The notes under the pieces were generated by a model that was given only the letters and a program-made list of their open reading frames with translations, was not told the origin of the DNA and did no database searches. 13,574 nucleotides of DNA from Accumulibacter sp. (GTDB taxonomy: Bacteria; Pseudomonadota; Gammaproteobacteria; Burkholderiales; Rhodocyclaceae). Shown here piece by piece: positions 1 to 5,775 of the stretch (its first letter is position 1; the number at the start of each line of letters is the position of its first letter). The translations under genes were made by a program, and so were the position numbers. The DNA is taken from contig JAISDL010000033.1 of assembly GCA_031264825.1 (NCBI GenBank), positions 1 to 13,574 on the forward strand, in the 5' to 3' direction.

Positions 1-110
1 ATCAGATCAGTTAGCGGCGGCTTAGCCGCCGGAAAGAATCAACAAAAACCCGATCGGTTTTCATCTGATCCCTGATTCCTGACATCTGATCCCTGATCCC
101 TGTCCCCTAA
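1..110 (+). repeat. Heptamer inverted-repeat element, copy R1 (left arm cut by window edge)
   Basis: This is the first copy of a composite intergenic repeat. The remnant left arm at 1-10 has CAG-containing units. A 7-bp GC hairpin follows (CGGCGGC at 15-21, GCCGCCG at 25-31, three-base loop), and then the constant 17-mer CGATCGGTTTTCATCTG at 51-67. The right arm has CTG triplets exactly every 7 bases at 65, 72, 79, 86, 93 and 100. The units are mostly CTGATCC with one CTGACAT. The left arm next to the hairpin reads almost the same as in the copy at 1164-1276, so these are homologous elements. I see no transposase or coding content in it. Confidence 0.85.
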
Positions 111-190
111 ACGTGAAAAAGTTCCGTCGGATTACAGAATTCATACAGAAACGTGTTTTTTTCGTGAGAGACTTTGCTTTTTTCTCACTT

Positions 191-199
191 TGGTATGCT
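191..199 (+). promoter_or_regulatory. Candidate extended -10 promoter for dsbC
   Basis: The AT-rich stretch upstream of dsbC contains TGG followed by TATGCT. This is an extended -10 (TGN) with a hexamer matching TATAAT at four of six positions. No good -35 stands at standard spacing, which extended -10 promoters can tolerate. It would place a start near 206 and leave a leader of about 44 bases. No clear Shine-Dalgarno sequence precedes the dsbC ATG. This is a pattern match only. Confidence 0.3.
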
Positions 200-249
200 T
201 TTTTGCCGCCGCGTGGGTCATTTCTGCAAATTCACATGTAATAAATTGA

Positions 250-1077
250 ATGAAAAAATCGATCTCGATCTCCAAGTCTTCCCTCTTGGCGGCGTGCGCC
301 GCGTTTCTGCTTCCTTGGTGCGCCTCCGCGCAGAACGACACGATAGAAGCCCGAATAAAGGAGGGCGTCGAAGCCAGATGGGGCGGTAGCACTTCGAGCG
401 TGACGAAAACGCCCTACCTTGGGCTTTATGAGGTTTTCCACGAAGGCGAGGTGTTTTATACCGACGAAAATCTCACGGTTTTCCTGCTGGGGCCGATGAT
501 CGACGCGCGAACCTTCAAGAACGTCACCGCCGAGCGCCTTCAGAGGCTCATGGCGATCAATTTTTCCGAATTGCCGTTCAAGTTCGCCATCAAGCAGGTG
601 CGCGGGAACGGCAAGCACGTCGTCGCGTCTTTCGAGGACCCGAATTGCGGTTATTGCAAGAGGCTCGCGCAAGACATGGCCGTCCTCGACAACGTGACGA
701 TCTACACCTTTCTTTACCCCATCCTCTCGCAGGATTCGCTCGAAAAATCGAAACAGATATGGTGTTCGAAAGATCGGGTCAAGGCCTGGAACGCCTGGAT
801 GCGCGACGGCAACGAGCCGGCGTCGAAGGGCGATTGCGATACGAGCGCGATCCTGCGGACACGGGAACTCGGCCAGCGCCTCAAGATTACGGGGACGCCG
901 ACGCTGTTCTTTTCGGACGGGTTGCGCTTCCCCGGAGCGATGCCGATCGAGAGGATCAAGCTGAAACTCTTCGGCGGCCAGCCCGCCGCCCAAACGCCGC
1001 AGACGAACAGGGGCAGGGCGCCGCAAGCGGGCAAAGGCGCAACACCCAAGACATCCGGTAGCGACAAGAAGCCGTAA
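250..1077 (+). CDS. dsbC: Thiol:disulfide interchange protein DsbC (periplasmic disulfide isomerase)
   Basis: The 275-residue protein is a periplasmic disulfide-bond isomerase of the DsbC/DsbG thioredoxin-fold family, normally kept reduced by DsbD. Residues 1-27 form a Sec signal peptide (KK start, hydrophobic core, ASA before the likely cut). An N-terminal dimerisation region is followed by the catalytic DPNCGYCKR motif, with the redox pair C133/C136. TGTPTLFF carries the cis-proline P217 preceded by Thr. A second cysteine pair, C172 and C196, matches the structural disulfide of DsbC. An uncommon feature is a low-complexity Gln/Ala/Pro/Lys tail of about 30 residues after the fold (from about residue 245). 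ATG at 250 is chosen because it gives the full signal peptide; the upstream Shine-Dalgarno is poor. It stands alone, followed by a hairpin and repeat R2, convergent with cls. Confidence 0.93.
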   Translation: MKKSISISKSSLLAACAAFLLPWCASAQNDTIEARIKEGVEARWGGSTSSVTKTPYLGLYEVFHEGEVFYTDENLTVFLLGPMIDARTFKNVTAERLQRLMAINFSELPFKFAIKQVRGNGKHVVASFEDPNCGYCKRLAQDMAVLDNVTIYTFLYPILSQDSLEKSKQIWCSKDRVKAWNAWMRDGNEPASKGDCDTSAILRTRELGQRLKITGTPTLFFSDGLRFPGAMPIERIKLKLFGGQPAAQTPQTNRGRAPQAGKGATPKTSGSDKKP

Positions 1078-1125
1078 TTCCTTTCCCGGATCGCCTCTAT
1101 TCCGTCCTTCACGCGCATGCGGAAC

Positions 1126-1153
1126 GTTGGGCTTTGCTTCGCCGCAGCCCAAC
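1126..1153. repeat. REP-like palindrome downstream of dsbC
   Basis: GTTGGGCT at 1126-1133 pairs perfectly with AGCCCAAC at 1146-1153 around a 12-base loop containing GCTTCGC. No T-tract follows, so a classical intrinsic terminator is not supported, although it could still protect or end the dsbC transcript. From memory, palindromes of the form GTTGGGCT-TCGC-AGCCCAAC are common dispersed intergenic repeats in beta- and gammaproteobacteria. Whether this is one of them needs a genome-wide count. Confidence 0.6.
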
Positions 1154-1163
1154 CTATACCGCT

Positions 1164-1276
1164 ATCAGGTATCAGGGATCAGATGTCAGGAATCAGATCA
1201 GTGAGCGGCGGCTTCGCCACCGAGGAAAAGCGACAAAAAACCGATCGGTTTTCATCTGTCTCCTGTCTCCTGAAAC
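1164..1276 (+). repeat. Heptamer inverted-repeat element, copy R2
   Basis: The left arm has CAG at 1166, 1173, 1180, 1187 and 1194 (exact 7-base spacing), with units such as ATCAGGT. The central hairpin is CGGCGGC 1206-1212 against GCCACCG 1216-1222 (one C-A mismatch, three-base loop). The constant 17-mer is at 1242-1258. The right arm has CTG at 1256, 1263 and 1270. The last heptamer, CTGAAAC, ends at 1276, and the cls stop codon (on the other strand) starts at 1277. The left arm is of the GATCAG type and the right of the GTCTC type, so the two arms pair only partly in this copy. Confidence 0.85.
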
Positions 1277-2692
1277 TCATAGCTGGAACGCGAGCCAGAG
1301 AATCAACCCTTCCTGCAACTCCCTGAGAAAACCCGGTGCGCGCGCGACGTAGGCTTGCGATTCCGCGCGGCGCGCTTCGGCCCAGGCTGCGAATTTTTGC
1401 ACGGTCTCGCGGTCGTAAAACGCTATCATCATTTCGTAATTGAGGTAGAGGCTCCGGCCGTCGATGTTGGCGGACCCCGACAGGGCGAGTTCGTCGTCGA
1501 CGACGACGGCCTTGGCGTGAATCATCCGCGGGAAGAGCCAGACGCGGCCTCCCGACGCGGCGAGTTCGCGCAACAGCCGGTGCCGCGCCTGGTCAGCCAG
1601 ACCGTGGTTGGAATGCGCGGGGATGACGAGGTCGACTTCGATTCCGCGCCGCGCCGCGAGCGAAAGCGAGGTCAGCAGGGAAAAATCGGGGACGAAGTAA
1701 GGCGTCACGATCAGGATGCGGCGCTGCGACGTGAAGCACGCGGAAATCAGGAGTGTCGCGATCGTGTCGTCGGGGTTGTCGGGGCCGCTGGCGACGAGTT
1801 GCGCGTACTTTCTTTCCTTCATGCGCGGCGATTCTTCCGCCGAAAACGGCAAGTCGGCGGGGACGCTGTTTTCGGTGGCGAAGCGCCAGTCGTATTCGAA
1901 TTGGCGGCCGGCCTGACGGGCGACTTCGCCGCGCAGTTCGAAGCTCAGGTCGACCCAGGGTCGGCGCTTCAGGAAAGAGCGAGGGTCGCCCTCGAAGTAT
2001 TCGGCGGCGAGGTTGCGCCCACCGCACCATAGCCGCGTGTTGTCGGCGATGACCATCTTGCGATGATTGCGCAGATTCGTCCGCCCGTGCAGCGAAGAAC
2101 CGAACGGGGGGACGAAAAGCGCCGTCTCGACGCACGCTTTTTTCAGGCGTTTCAAATAGCTGCGCCCGCCCATATAGGCGCCAATGCCGTCGATGAGCAA
2201 GCGCACTTTGACGCCGTCCTTCGCGCGGCGTTCGAGCCTTTCGACGATTTCACTCCCAAGCGCGTCGTGCCCGAGGATGTACGTCGAGATATCGAGCGTT
2301 TGTTCCGCGCCTTCGATGATTTCCCGCAAGGCGGCGAGCGAGCGCGTTCCGTCGTCGTGCAGGACGAAATGCGTATAAGCGACCGGCACCGGCAGGCGCA
2401 TCGCTTCGCCGAGTTCCTGGCAGCGCGCGGCGGTCGTGTATTTCTCGGGGGACGGAACCGAAGCGCGGTTTCTGTTTTTCCGCACGCCGGGAATCCGTAT
2501 CTTGCGTATGCCGAAGATCAGAAAAAGCGGGAGAACGAAATAGGGAACGAGGAGGATTCCGAAAAACCACGCCACCGCGACGGAGGGGTGGCGACGCTGG
2601 TGCAGGGTGTGCGACGCCGTGATATAAATCGCCAGCCCGAGGATCACGAGGACGAGATCCAGGATTTCCCAATGCCGAGCGATCCATTCCAT
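1277..2692 (-). CDS. cls: Cardiolipin synthase, phospholipase D superfamily
   Basis: The 471-residue inner-membrane enzyme of the bacterial Cls family should condense two phosphatidylglycerols, or use a related donor pair, to give cardiolipin. Two hydrophobic segments occupy about residues 9-27 and 38-61, the usual N-terminal anchor. Two HxKxxxxD catalytic motifs are intact: H210/K212/D217 in NHRKMVIAD and H392/K394/D399 in IHAKAVVVDD. Each is followed by its typical GGRN or SGSANID stretch, and PYFVPD lies between them. The length is normal for ClsA-type proteins. The ATG at 2690-2692 matches the usual start just before the first membrane helix. Directly upstream of it lies repeat R3 with no purine-rich ribosome-binding site, so expression may be weak or the 5' region may have been replaced. 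The stop codon directly abuts repeat R2. Which Cls paralogue this is cannot be told from sequence alone. Confidence 0.92.
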   Translation of the reverse strand: MEWIARHWEILDLVLVILGLAIYITASHTLHQRRHPSVAVAWFFGILLVPYFVLPLFLIFGIRKIRIPGVRKNRNRASVPSPEKYTTAARCQELGEAMRLPVPVAYTHFVLHDDGTRSLAALREIIEGAEQTLDISTYILGHDALGSEIVERLERRAKDGVKVRLLIDGIGAYMGGRSYLKRLKKACVETALFVPPFGSSLHGRTNLRNHRKMVIADNTRLWCGGRNLAAEYFEGDPRSFLKRRPWVDLSFELRGEVARQAGRQFEYDWRFATENSVPADLPFSAEESPRMKERKYAQLVASGPDNPDDTIATLLISACFTSQRRILIVTPYFVPDFSLLTSLSLAARRGIEVDLVIPAHSNHGLADQARHRLLRELAASGGRVWLFPRMIHAKAVVVDDELALSGSANIDGRSLYLNYEMMIAFYDRETVQKFAAWAEARRAESQAYVARAPGFLRELQEGLILWLAFQL

Positions 2693-2828
2693 CAGGTATC
2701 AGTATCAGGTAACAGGAGACAGGAGACAGGAAACAGAGAATTCTTGCGGCCTTCGGCCGGAGAAGAATCTTTGATACACCGATCGGTTTTCATCTGTCTC
2801 CCGTCTCCTGACATCTGTCTCCTGTCCT
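2693..2828 (+). repeat. Heptamer inverted-repeat element, copy R3
   Basis: The left arm has CAG at 2693, 2700, 2706, 2713, 2720, 2727 and 2734 (one 6-base step, otherwise 7). The central hairpin at 2740-2768 has outer ATTCTT/AAGAAT and inner CGGCC/GGCCG stems around TTC. The constant 17-mer is at 2780-2796. The right arm has CTG or CCG at 2794, 2801, 2808, 2815 and 2822. Here both arms are of the GAGACAG/CTGTCTC type, so GGAGACAGGAGACAGG on the left is complementary to CCTGTCTCC-type sequence on the right. The element begins at the cls start codon (2690-2692) and runs up to the ubiA-like remnant at 2829. Confidence 0.85.
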
Positions 2829-2867
2829 TCAGCCCGACCGGAGCGCCCAGACGCACGTGACGCTCCA
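2829..2867 (-). pseudogene. Duplicated remnant of the 3' end of the ubiA-like gene
   Basis: These 39 bases match the last 13 codons of the intact ubiA-like gene (3115-3153) at 34 of 39 positions. On the minus strand they read WSVTCVWALRSG-stop, against WIVACVWALWPG-stop in the intact gene, so frame and stop are kept. The roughly 30 bases preceding each on the plus strand, from the adjoining heptamer array, are also nearly identical. The similarity ends beyond 2867, and no more of the gene is present. This is a non-functional fragment left by duplication or recombination at the repeat. Confidence 0.75.
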
Positions 2868-2964
2868 GAATCCGCATTCAATGGGTCAGACACTTCAGGC
2901 TTCGATTCGTTCCCTCCTCCCGAGAGGCGGATCAGAGGAGAGAGCGACCTTCGGCCTCCGTAGT

Positions 2965-3019
2965 CAGTTGTCTGTAATCAGAAGGAGCGTCCCATCCGAC
3001 ATCTGAATACCGACAACTG
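2965..3019. repeat. Heptamer-phased inverted repeat, element R4
   Basis: An 18-base arm at 2965-2982, beginning CAGTTGTC, is complementary at 16 of 18 positions to the arm at 3002-3019, ending GACAACTG. The loop is 19 bases. CAG/CTG triplets on the left fall at 2965, 2972 and 2979. CCG/CTG triplets on the right fall at 2996, 3003, 3010 and 3017. All are 7 bases apart, so this has the same architecture as the other elements but a third unit sequence. It lacks the constant 17-mer. The rest of the gene-free interval 2868-3046 also contains an inverted CTCCTC/GAGGAG pair (2914-2919, 2935-2940) and a repeated AGCGAGCG at about 3027-3044. No gene was seen there. Confidence 0.7.
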
Positions 3020-3046
3020 GTCACGAAGCGAGCGTCAGCGAGCGCT

Positions 3047-3114
3047 CTGTTCTCTGTCTTCAGTCTTCAGTCTTCAGTCTTCTGTCTCCTGTCTCCTGAC
3101 ATCTGTCTCCTGCC
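3047..3114 (+). repeat. Tandem heptamer array, element R5
   Basis: Ten consecutive 7-base units run without a phase break. C[T/A]G falls at 3047, 3054, 3061, 3068, 3075, 3082, 3089, 3096, 3103 and 3110. Three adjacent units are CAGTCTT; the later ones are CTGTCTC, with one CTGACAT as in the other copies. The array ends at 3114, the base before the stop codon of the ubiA-like gene (3115-3117, minus strand). It lacks a neighbouring constant 17-mer and appears to be a right arm only. Confidence 0.85.
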
Positions 3115-3993
3115 TCACCCCGGCCAGAGCGCCCAGACGCACGCGACGATCCACAGGAAGACCGTCAGGAAAAGCATCGCATCGGAGAGCAGCGCCTCGG
3201 TCGGCGATTCGCCTCCGTCGAGCGTTTCGACGACGTACCAGTAGCGAAAGAGGCCGAAGAGGACCAGCGGAACCGTGACCGCGAGTTGAGGGCGCGACGA
3301 GACAACGAAAAGGCTGTAAAAAACCAGCGCGCCGGTTGCCGACATTTCGGCGTAGCGGTCGATCAGCGCAACGGAGTATTTCTTGAGCACCTCCCTCCCG
3401 TCGGCGCCGCTCTGCGCGAGTTCTTGCCGCCGTTTGACGGCGGCGAGGAAGAGCGCGAGACACAGGCTCGTGATGAACATCCACGACGAGAGCGGGACGT
3501 CGAGCGCGTCGGCGCCGGCCAGAACGCGCAACACGAAGCCCGACGCGATCGAGAAGATGTCGACGACGGGCAGATTCTTGAGCACGAAGGTGTAGGCGAG
3601 ATTGAGGAGCGCGTAGGCGACGATCGCCGGGATCACGTCGGGCAGGAACAAGCATCCGACGGCGAGCAGCGCTGTGAGGAAGCCCAGAAGACAAAAAGCC
3701 GCTTTTTTCGGGACGGCGCCGGACGCCAGCGGGCGGCGGGCGGCCTTCTCCGGGTGCTGACGGTCCGCCTCGACGTCGTGGAGGTCGTTGACGATATAGA
3801 CCGAAGACGAGACGAGGCAAAACAGAAAGGCCGCGAAAAAAGCCTTGTACAAGGAATCCGGGTCGAGAAAGCTCGCGGTGAACATCAGCGGAGCGAGGAC
3901 GAAGGCGTTTTTCAGCCACTGCCTGGGCCGAAGCAATCGAAGAAACGCGCGCGCTTTCGCTGGAGAGGCGTGGCGTGTTGTGGTATCGTACAT
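3115..3993 (-). CDS. UbiA-family decaprenyl-phosphate phosphoribosyltransferase-like protein (DPPR synthase, Rv3806c-like)
   Basis: This is a polytopic membrane prenyltransferase of 292 residues from the chosen start. It is expected to join 5-phosphoribosyl diphosphate to polyprenyl phosphate, the first committed step toward polyprenyl-phosphate D-arabinofuranose. The Mg-binding NDxxDxxxD motif is clear at residues 69-77 (NDLHDVEAD), followed by RQHPEKAARRP. That sequence is typical of the Rv3806c branch rather than of ubiquinone-type UbiA. Eight or so hydrophobic segments follow, ending WALWPG. An in-frame ATG at 4077 would add 28 residues; 3993 is preferred because the LRPRQWLKN start of the family lies just after it and a candidate promoter lies at 4038-4065. 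The gene is divergent from the gtrA-like/dprE1-like/dprE2-like operon, which supports this assignment over other UbiA functions. The native membrane lipid is probably undecaprenyl phosphate (inference). Confidence 0.85.
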   Translation of the reverse strand: MYDTTTRHASPAKARAFLRLLRPRQWLKNAFVLAPLMFTASFLDPDSLYKAFFAAFLFCLVSSSVYIVNDLHDVEADRQHPEKAARRPLASGAVPKKAAFCLLGFLTALLAVGCLFLPDVIPAIVAYALLNLAYTFVLKNLPVVDIFSIASGFVLRVLAGADALDVPLSSWMFITSLCLALFLAAVKRRQELAQSGADGREVLKKYSVALIDRYAEMSATGALVFYSLFVVSSRPQLAVTVPLVLFGLFRYWYVVETLDGGESPTEALLSDAMLFLTVFLWIVACVWALWPG

Positions 3994-4037
3994 ACTCTTG
4001 GCGTCGGCGGAGTGAAAAGGCGGCAAAGGTGACACGA

Positions 4038-4065
4038 GCGATAAAAAGTCGTTGAAAATCGTCAA
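4038..4065 (-). promoter_or_regulatory. Candidate sigma70 promoter for the ubiA-like gene
   Basis: On the minus strand TTGACG (4060-4065, five of six to the -35 consensus) is 16 bases from TATCGC (4038-4043, weak -10). Transcription would start near 4031, upstream of the ATG at 3993 but downstream of the ATG at 4077, so it favours the shorter protein. The match is modest and only by eye. Confidence 0.35.
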
Positions 4066-4080
4066 ACGGCGAAGCATTCG

Positions 4081-4482
4081 ATGAAACGAACGACAGCTTA
4101 TGTTATTTTCGCATTAATTGCGACGGCGGCGAACATCGCGGCGCAGGATGCCGTCGTCCGTTGCTGGAACGGCGTCTTCAGCATTCAGATTTCGATCGCC
4201 GTCGGCACGGTGGTCGGTCTTGTCGTCAAATATTTTCTCGACAAGCGCTATATTTTCCGTTTTACGCCGCGCAGTGTCGCGCACGATGGGCAGGTATTCG
4301 CGTTCTACGCCCTGACGGGCGTCGCGACGACGGCGATTTTCTGGGGGAGTGAATTGGCTTTTCATTTCTTTTTCCGGACGAAGGAAATGCGATACCTCGG
4401 CGCAATCATCGGTCTGGCGATTGGGTACTTCAGCAAATATCGGCTCGATAGGCGCTACGTTTTCAACGTGGGGCCGGCATGA
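4081..4482 (+). CDS. GtrA-family membrane protein (Rv3789-like)
   Basis: The small membrane protein of 133 residues has about four transmembrane segments (roughly 5-22, 36-51, 73-95 and 104-118). The two helix pairs each end in a related motif, KYFLDKRYIF (50-59) and KYRLDRRYVF (119-128), the internal repeat characteristic of GtrA proteins. GtrA members are thought to flip or help handle polyprenyl-phosphate-linked sugars. The mycobacterial member Rv3789 is encoded next to dprE1 and dprE2, and its role as flippase or as scaffold for an arabinosyltransferase is debated. The same gene order here, with a 4-base ATGA overlap into the dprE1-like gene, suggests it acts on polyprenyl-phosphate arabinose. 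The start is the first ATG of the frame and is only weakly preceded by a purine-rich stretch. Confidence 0.85.
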   Translation: MKRTTAYVIFALIATAANIAAQDAVVRCWNGVFSIQISIAVGTVVGLVVKYFLDKRYIFRFTPRSVAHDGQVFAFYALTGVATTAIFWGSELAFHFFFRTKEMRYLGAIIGLAIGYFSKYRLDRRYVFNVGPA

Positions 4483-5774
4483 AGCCGGTCTCGTCGTGGG
4501 GGCGGCTCGACGCGCATTTTCATCAGCTCGTCGGTCTTTACGATGCCGGGGGCGTCGGCGATATCCTGTCGAGGAAAAATCCGGGAATCGCCTACGGGAT
4601 GGGGCGCAGTTACGGCGATGTCTGCCTGAACCCCGGCGGCTTGCTGTGGGTGACGACCGGCCTCGACCGCTTCATCGCCTTCGACGAGGAGACGGGCGTT
4701 TTGACCTGCGAGGCCGGCGTTCTGCTTGAAGAGATTCAGAAAATCTTCATCCCGCGCGGCTGGACCTTGCCGGTAACGCCGGGAACGCTGCAAATCACCG
4801 TCGGCGGCGCGATCGCCAACGACGTTCACGGCAAGAATCATCACGTCGAGGGGTCTTTCGGCGACCACGTTCGCCGCGTCCGCCTGACCCGCACCGACGG
4901 CGAGACGATCGAAGCCGGCCCCGATCTTCAGCCCGACTGGTTCGCGGCGACGGTCGGCGGAATGGGCTTGACGGGCGTGATCGTCGAAGCCGAAATACGT
5001 TTGAAGCCGATCAAGGGACCTTGGCTCGACGCGGAAACGATCCCCTACGAAAACCTCGACGAGTTCTTCGAACTCGCCGACGCTTCCGAGGCGGATTGGG
5101 AACACACGGTTTCGTGGATCGACGGACTCTCGGGAAAATTCGGTCGCGGAATCTTCCTGCGCGCCAATCCGGTCGAAGCCTTTCAGCGCGAGCCTCGCGC
5201 CTGGGCCGTCTCGGTTCCGTTCACGCCGCCGTTTTCCCTGGCGAACCCGCTGGCGATGCGCTGCTTCAACTCGGCGTATTATGAATTCAAGAAACGCCGC
5301 GCCGGACGGAGCGTCGCGCACTGCGACGCCTTCCTCTACCCGCTCGACTGCATCCGGGAATGGAACCGGGTCTACGGGCCTTCGGGGTTTTTCCAATACC
5401 AGCTCGTCGTTCCGCGCGAAACCGGAAAGGACGCCGTCCAGACCGCGCTGAACGAAATCGTTCTGGCGCAGGAAGGTTCCTTCCTCGCCGTCCTGAAAAC
5501 CTTCGGCGCGCGCGACGCGGTCGGGATGATGAGTTTTCCGCGTCCCGGCGTCACGCTCGCGATGGATTTCCCCAGCCGGGGCGAGAGGACGCATCGCCTG
5601 TTCGAAAAGCTCGACGCGATCGTTCAGAACGCCGGAGGACGGCTCTACCCCGCAAAGGACGCGCGTATGCCGAGAGCCTTGTTCGAGGCCGGCTACCCGC
5701 GCGTCGAGGAATTTCTGAAATACCGCGACGCCGGGATCAGTTCCGGCCTGTCGCGCCGTTTGATGGGAATCTGA
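4479..5774 (+). CDS. dprE1: DprE1-like decaprenylphosphoryl-beta-D-ribose 2'-oxidase (FAD)
   Basis: This 431-residue flavoprotein is predicted to oxidise polyprenyl-phosphoryl ribose at C2' to the 2-keto intermediate, which DprE2 then reduces to the arabinose form. The FAD-binding part has GMGRSYGD (40-47), PGTLQITVGGAIANDVHGKNHH ending with HGKNHH at 117-122 (its His is the covalent or close FAD ligand region in the mycobacterial enzyme), GSFGDHV and ATVGGMGLTG. The substrate-binding part has EWNRVYGPSGFFQYQ (294-308) and RLYPAKDAR, whose K392 aligns with the essential Lys418 of M. tuberculosis DprE1. The inhibitor-target Cys387 position (ICVDFP) is replaced by A361 (LAMDFP). The length is close to the family norm of about 460. 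It overlaps the gtrA-like stop by 4 bases and is one base from the dprE2-like start, so it should be co-translated with both. Confidence 0.9.
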   Translation: MKPVSSWGRLDAHFHQLVGLYDAGGVGDILSRKNPGIAYGMGRSYGDVCLNPGGLLWVTTGLDRFIAFDEETGVLTCEAGVLLEEIQKIFIPRGWTLPVTPGTLQITVGGAIANDVHGKNHHVEGSFGDHVRRVRLTRTDGETIEAGPDLQPDWFAATVGGMGLTGVIVEAEIRLKPIKGPWLDAETIPYENLDEFFELADASEADWEHTVSWIDGLSGKFGRGIFLRANPVEAFQREPRAWAVSVPFTPPFSLANPLAMRCFNSAYYEFKKRRAGRSVAHCDAFLYPLDCIREWNRVYGPSGFFQYQLVVPRETGKDAVQTALNEIVLAQEGSFLAVLKTFGARDAVGMMSFPRPGVTLAMDFPSRGERTHRLFEKLDAIVQNAGGRLYPAKDARMPRALFEAGYPRVEEFLKYRDAGISSGLSRRLMGI

Positions 5775-5775
5775 A

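Noticed and set aside
232..1152. 306-residue minus-strand frame opposite dsbC
   Set aside because: It is fully antisense to a well-supported gene, very Arg-rich, and shows no domain. It is a typical GC-skew shadow.
2692..2893. Two overlapping 60-residue minus-strand frames upstream of cls
   Set aside because: They translate the heptamer repeats and the ubiA 3' remnant in the wrong frame. The only meaningful reading is the 12-codon remnant in the other frame.
1..3114. CRISPR array interpretation of the spaced repeats
   Set aside because: The units are 7 bases long without spacers of constant length, the copies are about 1-1.5 kb apart with inverted arms, and no cas gene is present.
4075..4077. 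Longer start for the ubiA-like protein (ATG 4077)
   Set aside because: It would add 28 residues unlike the family, has no ribosome-binding site, lies upstream of the best promoter candidate and leaves only three bases to the divergent gene.
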